Shown here in pieces: positions 59,225-64,000 of a stretch of DNA of 64,000 nucleotides. The DNA is taken from contig CAWIOU010000033.1 of NCBI GenBank assembly GCA_963837805.1, forward strand, positions 248,001 through 312,000, written 5' to 3'. The stretch comes from Bog-756 sp963837805 (lineage in GTDB: Bacteria; Actinomycetota; Acidimicrobiia; Acidimicrobiales; RAAP-2). The notes under the pieces were generated by a model. The model ran no database searches and was not told the origin of the DNA. It worked only from the letters and a program-made list of their open reading frames with translations. The position numbers were made by a program, and so were the translations under genes. The number at the start of each line of letters is the position of its first letter. Positions within the stretch are counted from its first letter, which is position 1.

Positions 59225-59677
59225 ATGGCATCGATAACCCCGTTTCTCTGGTTCGACAGTGATCTCGCCGAACCGATTGCCTTCTACACATCGATCTTCC
59301 CCGATTCGGTTGCCCCCGATCTGGGCGCAGATGGCCCCGTCATGATGGCCACCATCGAGTTGTGCGGCCAACAGCTGATGCTGCTCAACGGCGGTCCGGC
59401 GCTCGCCGGGTTTCAGGAGTCGATCTCGTTGTTCGTCAGTGTCGAGACCCAAGATGAGATCGATCAGCTTTGGGACCGACTTACCGCCAACGGAGGCGAG
59501 CCTGGCCAATGCGGATGGCTCAAGGACCGGTACGGCCTTTCCTGGCAGGTCGTCCCGACTGTGTTGGGGTCACTGCTCGGATCCTCCGACCGGACCCGCG
59601 CCCAGCAAGCCCAGGAGGCGATGATGCAGATGGGCAAGCTCGATATCGCCGGCCTGCAATCTGCGTTCGACCGCTAG
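59225..59677 (+). CDS. VOC (glyoxalase/PhnB-like) superfamily protein
   Basis: A 150-residue VOC-fold protein of the PhnB/3-demethylubiquinone-methyltransferase-like group. Pattern: ITPFLWFDSDLAEPIAFYTSIFPDS, in parts ITPFLWFDSD and AIAFYTSIF-type AFYTSIF; then MMATIELCGQQLMLLNGGP, LFVSVETQDEIDQLWDRLT, and the CGWLKDRYGLSWQVVP segment typical of this group. These proteins usually lack a metal site and have no known enzyme activity. A strong AGGAG lies upstream of the ATG. Between two secreted-protein genes; unlikely to be functionally linked. Confidence 0.92.
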   Translation: MASITPFLWFDSDLAEPIAFYTSIFPDSVAPDLGADGPVMMATIELCGQQLMLLNGGPALAGFQESISLFVSVETQDEIDQLWDRLTANGGEPGQCGWLKDRYGLSWQVVPTVLGSLLGSSDRTRAQQAQEAMMQMGKLDIAGLQSAFDR

Positions 59678-59940
59678 GTGAACGTTGTGTGTCCGAGTGA
59701 TCGGGCCCGAGAGGACCGCCCCCTGGGCGGCTGTGTAATGACCAAAGCCTGAGAGGGCCCATGGCGTCGCCCCACTCCCCGCCTGCCGGCCGGGGGCGCC
59801 CGGAGCAGCAGCCGTGACTTGAATCTGACCCTCCGGTCTGTGAGCATGTCGATCGCCACACGACCGTCGACCACACCGTTCACCGGGTCGGTCCTCAACT
59901 CAGCCGTGGAAACAGTAGGTAGGGAGAGCGCTCCGATGAG
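59678..59940. promoter_or_regulatory. Upstream region of the GH5-like repeat protein
   Basis: 263 bases with no gene. It contains the hairpin CCGCCCCCTGGGCGG near 59720 and further GC-rich symmetries. It should carry the glycosidase promoter; GGGAGAG lies about 12 bases before its ATG. Confidence 0.35.
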
Positions 59941-62103
59941 ATGTCGATGAATCTGCGCGCGTTGGGGCGGCGGGTGTCGGTTCTCGTGGCCGTGGCCGCC
60001 GTCCTCGGGCTCGTCATTTCGCTGCCTGGCAAACCGGCCTCCGCCGCCACCCGGCACCGGGCGGCAACGACGGGCGGGTACTGGATGGTCGCCGCCGACG
60101 GCGGCGTCTTCTCCTTCGGCGATGCCGCCTTCTACGGATCCACCGGCGGGATCCACCTGAATGCCCCGGTGGTGGGCATGGCGCCCACCCCCTCGTCAAA
60201 CGGCTACTGGCTGGTCACCGCCGACGGCGGCATCTTCGCCTTCGGTGGCGCCACCTTCTACGGTTCGATGGGCGGCCATCCCTTGAACTCCCCGGTGGTG
60301 GGCATGGCGACGACCGCCGATGGTCGGGGCTATTGGCTGGTCGCCGCCGATGGCGGGGTCTTCTCGTTCGGCGATGCCGGCTTCTATGGCTCAACGGGTG
60401 GGATCAGGCTGAACCGGCCCATCGTGGGGATCGCCGCCGCCGGAGCGTCCAACGGCTATTGGCTGGTTGCCTCCGATGGTGGCATCTTCTCATTCGGTGA
60501 CGCGCCCTTCTACGGCTCGATGGGGGGCAGCCATCTCAACCGTCCCGTCGTGGGCATGGCGTCGCTGGCCTCCGGGACCGGCTATCGATTGGTTGCCACC
60601 GACGGTGGCATCTTCACGTTCGGCGATGCCGCGTTCTACGGCTCCACCGGTTCCATCTCGTTGAACAAGCCGGTGGTGGGGATGGCTGACGACGCCGCCG
60701 GCAACGGCTACTGGTTGGCGGCCTCGGACGGCGGTGTCTTCAGCTTCGGGGCCGCGCCGTTCGACGGATCGATGGGCGGCACGCCGCTGAACAAGCCGAT
60801 CGTGGCCGTGGCCTCGACGCAGCCGCCATTCATCGAGCACCCGTGCAGCAGGATTCCCCAGACGAACGCGACCTATAACTTCCCCGTCCCGGCCACCGAT
60901 CCGACCCCCGTCGACCCGCTGGCCACGGTGTCGGCCGCGGGTGGAGGGTCGTTTGTCGACACCGTGACCAACCAACCGTTCGTGCCCCGCGGAGCGCACT
61001 ACGTCCGTCTGGCCACGGTCAGGCTGGGGCCCAGGTACACCATCTGCATGAACGCCAACTTCGATGTGGGCTCCGGTCTCGATGCCTACAACCCCCATCG
61101 GGCCGCCCAGGCTCTCTCGCAGATGAATTCCTACGGTTACAACGTGGTCTACGTCGGGCTGAACTCCGATGAGATCGGGAACACCACCGGGCCGGGGCTC
61201 AATGCGAAGTATGTGGCCAACCTGGCCAGCTTCATCAACATCGCCAGGTTCTACGACATCCGGGTGCTGATCGCGTTGATGCCGCTACCTCTCCACGGCG
61301 GATACCTGCCGGACCAAGCGGCCTACACCGCCAAGGGGTCGGCGAAATACCACAATCTCAACCTGTACTACATCGACGCCAACTATCTCGCCGCCCAGAA
61401 GCGGTACATCTCCGATCTGATCACCGGGCTGACCGGCGCCGGCGCCAATATGAGCGACATCTTCTCCATGGAGTTGATCGGTGAGGTTGTCTTCAACCGA
61501 ACCCAATGGCCATTGAACATGAGCAGCGGGCTGGTACAGACCGATGGCCAAATCCAGCCCTATGACATGAGCGATCCCTCGTCACGTAATGATCTGATCG
61601 ATCAGAACACGCTCAACTGGGAGAACCAACTGACCGATGCCATCCATGCCCAGCTCCCCAGCGTTCTGGTGTCGGTGGGCTATTTCACCCCGTATGCGCT
61701 CGTCCGGTTTCCGCAGACGCCGAGAATATCCCGCCCGGAGTCGTCGTTCTCCTCCGAGAGCGACGTCAACTTCGTCGACATCCACATGTACCCCATCTTC
61801 GGACCCATCGTCGATCAAATCAACAGCCTGGGTGTGTCCCCTCCCAGCATCACCAAACCGGTCATCCTGGGGGAGTTCGGCGAGTACACGTCCGAGGCCC
61901 CCACCCCTGCGGCCGCAGCCCAGGCGCTCACCGCCTGGCAGCAGCAGAGTTGCGACATCCAAGGGCTGGCATTTACCGGATGGATCACCTGGACATGGGA
62001 CACCGAGCCCTCCGAACAGTTCGGCCTCTACAACATGGTGGACGGCAACGGTGCCATCGCGTCAGCCCTTTCACCCCGGCTCCGACCCAACCCTTGTCAG
62101 TAG
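59941..62103 (+). CDS. Secreted GH5-like glycosidase with N-terminal six-fold 42-residue repeat
   Basis: A 720-residue exported protein. Signal peptide with hydrophobic core near residues 12-30 and AxA (KPASAAT). Residues 46-297 are six 42-residue repeats of the same kind as at 58.1 kb (GYWLVAADGGVFSFGDA), here clearly diverged. Residues 310-715 form a TIM barrel resembling GH5 cellulases/mannanases: FVPRGAHYVRL near the start, FSMELIGEV with the putative acid/base Glu near residue 520, VILGEFGEYTSE with the nucleophile Glu near 645, and WITWTWDTEPSEQF near the end. Substrate unknown, probably a beta-glycan. ATG at 59941; an ATG two codons later is possible. Confidence 0.85.
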   Translation: MSMNLRALGRRVSVLVAVAAVLGLVISLPGKPASAATRHRAATTGGYWMVAADGGVFSFGDAAFYGSTGGIHLNAPVVGMAPTPSSNGYWLVTADGGIFAFGGATFYGSMGGHPLNSPVVGMATTADGRGYWLVAADGGVFSFGDAGFYGSTGGIRLNRPIVGIAAAGASNGYWLVASDGGIFSFGDAPFYGSMGGSHLNRPVVGMASLASGTGYRLVATDGGIFTFGDAAFYGSTGSISLNKPVVGMADDAAGNGYWLAASDGGVFSFGAAPFDGSMGGTPLNKPIVAVASTQPPFIEHPCSRIPQTNATYNFPVPATDPTPVDPLATVSAAGGGSFVDTVTNQPFVPRGAHYVRLATVRLGPRYTICMNANFDVGSGLDAYNPHRAAQALSQMNSYGYNVVYVGLNSDEIGNTTGPGLNAKYVANLASFINIARFYDIRVLIALMPLPLHGGYLPDQAAYTAKGSAKYHNLNLYYIDANYLAAQKRYISDLITGLTGAGANMSDIFSMELIGEVVFNRTQWPLNMSSGLVQTDGQIQPYDMSDPSSRNDLIDQNTLNWENQLTDAIHAQLPSVLVSVGYFTPYALVRFPQTPRISRPESSFSSESDVNFVDIHMYPIFGPIVDQINSLGVSPPSITKPVILGEFGEYTSEAPTPAAAAQALTAWQQQSCDIQGLAFTGWITWTWDTEPSEQFGLYNMVDGNGAIASALSPRLRPNPCQ
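60076..60831 (+). repeat. Six diverged 126-base coding repeats
   Basis: Six units of 42 residues, same consensus and same copy number as at 58122-58877, but with substitutions throughout (GYRLVATDGG, GYWLAASDGG). They are older or less homogenised than the arylsulfotransferase copies. Confidence 0.9.
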
Positions 62104-62292
62104 TGCGGGCCGGCTCAGCGATCCTCTGACACGGAGCGCGACGGACCACCCGCGTCGGGACCGTCGCCACCCACGACCTTTCGGATGCGGCGATCTGCGG
62201 CCCATCCCTGAAGTCCACCGCACAGACCGGCCCGGCCGGGGCACCCCGGATCGGCCTACGATGGCCTGGCGATCAATTCGGAGGGGGACCCG

Positions 62293-63603
62293 ATGCCGCA
62301 ACAGCTACTCAAGGTAGGCATGGTGTGCGGGCTGGCGCTCACCGTCTTCGCAGGCCTGGGAGGGGGGTCGGCCGGGGCTGCCCCGGCGCCGGCCACGGGC
62401 ACACTCTCCGGCACGGTGACCGTCACCGGGGCGCCGGCCCATTTTTCGGCCATCGTGGGGGTGGGGGCGTGTCCGGCATCGGTCCCGGCGAACAAGATCT
62501 GTCCGAATCCGCAGTACATCCTGGTCGGGACAGCGGGCGGGGCCTATAGCCTCACCCTCCCCGCCGGGCAGTGGCGGGCCGCCGGCTTCTACGAACTGGC
62601 CGGATTCGGCGGCCAGTTCATCGGCACCTCCATGACGGTGACGGTCACTTCCGGCAAAGTCACCCACCACGACTTCTCCGTGCCCTACAAGGCACCGGGG
62701 TCCGTCAAGGGCACCGTGAAGATCACCGGCGTGGCGAAGGGGGTCGTCCTGGACAGTACGACGTTGTTCGTCTGCCCGGCGAGCGACCCTTACACCGGGG
62801 GAGCCGTGCCCATCGTCTGTGTCACCAGCGGGTCAAGCACTGCCAACTACTCGTTCACCACACTGCCACCCGGTCGGTGGCTGCTCTACCCGGGCTACAC
62901 GACGAACTTCGGTCCGATCACCTCGAAGTCCGGTATCCCGGTCACCGTGGTGTCGGGCAAGTCGGTCACCAAGGATCTCACCTTCGCCTACCAGAAGCCC
63001 ACCGCGGGCGTGGTCCAGGGAGTGGTGACGGTGACCGGCGCGCCCCCCGGGTTCAGCGGGTTCACGGGAGCCGTCGCCTGCAAGGGATCGCCGGCACCCG
63101 ACTGTGCCACACCGTCCTCGTCGTACCCGGGCGAGAGCACCTACCGGCTTCTGTTGCCGGCAGGCACGTGGAGCCTGGCCGGTGACTACGAGCTCAACTA
63201 CGACGGGGGGATGGTCACCGGACCGGACATGAACATCAAGGTGGTGGCCGGCGAGATCTCGAAGGTCAACCTGTTCGTACACTTCGTCGCTCCCGGGGTG
63301 GTGATCGGCCTCGTCACCGTCTCCGGCATCCCGTCGGGCACCCACATCGAGAGTGCAATCGTCCTGGCCTGTCCGACCGCCCAGCCCTATGTGCCGCCGG
63401 CGCCTGCCGGTCCGGGGTGCGCCGAGACCAGCACTCCTCTGGAGGCCGATTTCAGTCTGACCGCCCTGCCGCCGGGATCGTATTTGCTGTATCCCGGGTA
63501 TTCCGCGTCCACTTCCTTCTTTCTGTCCTCGAAAGGGACGCCGGTCACGGTGACGAGCAGGACGGTGTCGACGCGCAACCTCACCGTTGCCTATCAGGGG
63601 TAA
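62293..63603 (+). CDS. Secreted protein of four repeated beta-sandwich domains
   Basis: A 436-residue exported protein. ATG at 62293 with GGAGGGGG upstream; signal peptide ending GSAGAA. Four domains of about 100 residues follow, each opening with a GxVTVTGxP strand, holding a CPAS or CPT-type Cys in the middle, and closing with a SLTLPAG/TTLPPGRWLLYPGY turn. The PGYT, YELAGF and YELNY variants alternate in two types (1 and 3; 2 and 4), suggesting duplication of a pair. The fold resembles carboxypeptidase-regulatory or CnaB-like domains; no catalytic motif. Possibly a surface or cell-wall binding protein. Confidence 0.8.
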   Translation: MPQQLLKVGMVCGLALTVFAGLGGGSAGAAPAPATGTLSGTVTVTGAPAHFSAIVGVGACPASVPANKICPNPQYILVGTAGGAYSLTLPAGQWRAAGFYELAGFGGQFIGTSMTVTVTSGKVTHHDFSVPYKAPGSVKGTVKITGVAKGVVLDSTTLFVCPASDPYTGGAVPIVCVTSGSSTANYSFTTLPPGRWLLYPGYTTNFGPITSKSGIPVTVVSGKSVTKDLTFAYQKPTAGVVQGVVTVTGAPPGFSGFTGAVACKGSPAPDCATPSSSYPGESTYRLLLPAGTWSLAGDYELNYDGGMVTGPDMNIKVVAGEISKVNLFVHFVAPGVVIGLVTVSGIPSGTHIESAIVLACPTAQPYVPPAPAGPGCAETSTPLEADFSLTALPPGSYLLYPGYSASTSFFLSSKGTPVTVTSRTVSTRNLTVAYQG

Positions 63604-63645
63604 CTGTCCAGTTGGTCGTGGGTGCCGGACTACTACTCTGGCCCG

Positions 63646-64000
63646 ATGGCTGACCCCGGGATCGATTGCGAACTTCCGCAGGCGACACCCAGTGCCACAC
63701 AGCTCCGCATCATCAGCGCGGCCCTCGAGCTCTTCTCCCGAAACGGCGTCGGTGGAACCTCGCTGCAGATGATCGCCGACAGCATCGGTGTGACAAAGGC
63801 CGCCGTGTATCACCAGTACAACACCAAGGACGAGATCGTGCTCGCCGCCGCTCAGGCCGAGCTGGCCAGCTTGGAGTCGGTCATCCGGGCCGCCGAGGCC
63901 GAGCCATCCCGAGCGCGCGCCCGTAGGACGCTCCTGCGAGGGATGATCGACCTCGCCGTGGCTCATCGGCGGACCGTGGGCACGATCCTGAGCGATCCGC
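63646..64000 (+). CDS. TetR family transcription regulator (3' end cut by window edge)
   Basis: A partial gene of 118 codons to the edge. DNA-binding domain: RIISAALELFSRNGVGGTSLQMIADSIGVTKAAVYHQY (shown in parts: AALELFSRNGVGG, IADSIGVTKAAVYHQY), a standard TetR helix-turn-helix. The beginning of the effector domain (AVAHRRTVGTILSDP) is present. It starts 42 bases after the beta-sandwich gene stop and may be in the same transcript or have its own promoter; the ligand is unknown. Confidence 0.92.
   Translation, partial: MADPGIDCELPQATPSATQLRIISAALELFSRNGVGGTSLQMIADSIGVTKAAVYHQYNTKDEIVLAAAQAELASLESVIRAAEAEPSRARARRTLLRGMIDLAVAHRRTVGTILSDP

Noticed and set aside
1..64000. tRNA or rRNA genes, insertion sequences or prophage
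   Set aside because: No T-loop/anticodon arrangement, rRNA core or transposase/integrase motif was seen on either strand; short tRNA-like matches did not fold.

Overview
The window is GC-rich, densely coded chromosomal DNA from an actinobacterium. GTG and TTG starts are frequent. There are many TetR-type regulators, CoA-ester and cytochrome P450 enzymes, an F420-type (Ddn-like) oxidoreductase, class III cyclases fused to other domains, and secreted proteins built from 42-residue repeats beginning GYWLVASDGG. Those repeats are, as far as I remember, typical of Acidimicrobiia, so I favour an Acidimicrobiia-like organism. That placement is an inference; no rRNA or tRNA gene was seen to confirm it. 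No phage, IS element, integron or CRISPR array was found.

Layout. 1-2.9 kb: polar amino acid ABC transporter (permease cut by the window edge, binding lipoprotein) and a membrane protein. 3.0-4.6 kb: DOPA-dioxygenase-type enzyme and a Crp-type regulator. 4.8-14.6 kb: a divergent cluster. Leftward it encodes an orphan phasin-like/Ig-like protein, a polyprenyl synthase, a small helical protein and a Ddn-like oxidoreductase. Rightward it encodes a 491-residue orphan, an Ig-like protein, a cyclase-ATPase-TPR protein and a large FAD amine-oxidoreductase of the desaturase/HpnE type. Overlapping stop/start codons (GTGA) suggest coupled translation. This is my first candidate for an undescribed isoprenoid system. 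14.6-27.97 kb: CoA and steroid/lipid-type metabolism (CoA transferases, thioesterase, P450, ketopantoate-reductase and GcvT families, DapB-like dehydrogenase) with several TetR regulators.

28.1-38.6 kb: mostly exported proteins. These are a Leu/Ile/Val-type binding lipoprotein, a Tat-exported phospholipase C/acid phosphatase, a YiiX-like hydrolase, a copper type II monooxygenase of the PHM/DBH family with all six copper ligands, an alpha/beta-hydrolase lipoprotein and a kelch-FN3 protein. 39.4-44.8 kb: a compact cluster of FemAB-like acyltransferase, acyl-CoA dehydrogenase, adenylation enzyme, carrier protein, GNAT and a four-helix membrane protein. The dehydrogenase/ligase/carrier trio matches the logic of pyrrole-2-carboxyl-carrier formation from proline and is the second candidate system.

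44.9-50.2 kb: three adjacent genes (flavin amine oxidase, TetR-like regulator, winged-helix ATPase) carry four apparent single-base frameshifts, from either decay or assembly error. 50.2-55.5 kb: FMO-like oxidoreductase, OsmC protein, methyltransferase, hydrolase-cyclase fusion and homocysteine methyltransferase family. 55.5-56.7 kb: a gene-poor stretch with a structured inverted repeat and a gene remnant. 56.7-64 kb: secreted proteins, an arylsulfotransferase and a GH5-like glycosidase sharing a six-copy 42-residue repeat module, a VOC protein, a four-repeat beta-sandwich protein and the start of another TetR gene.
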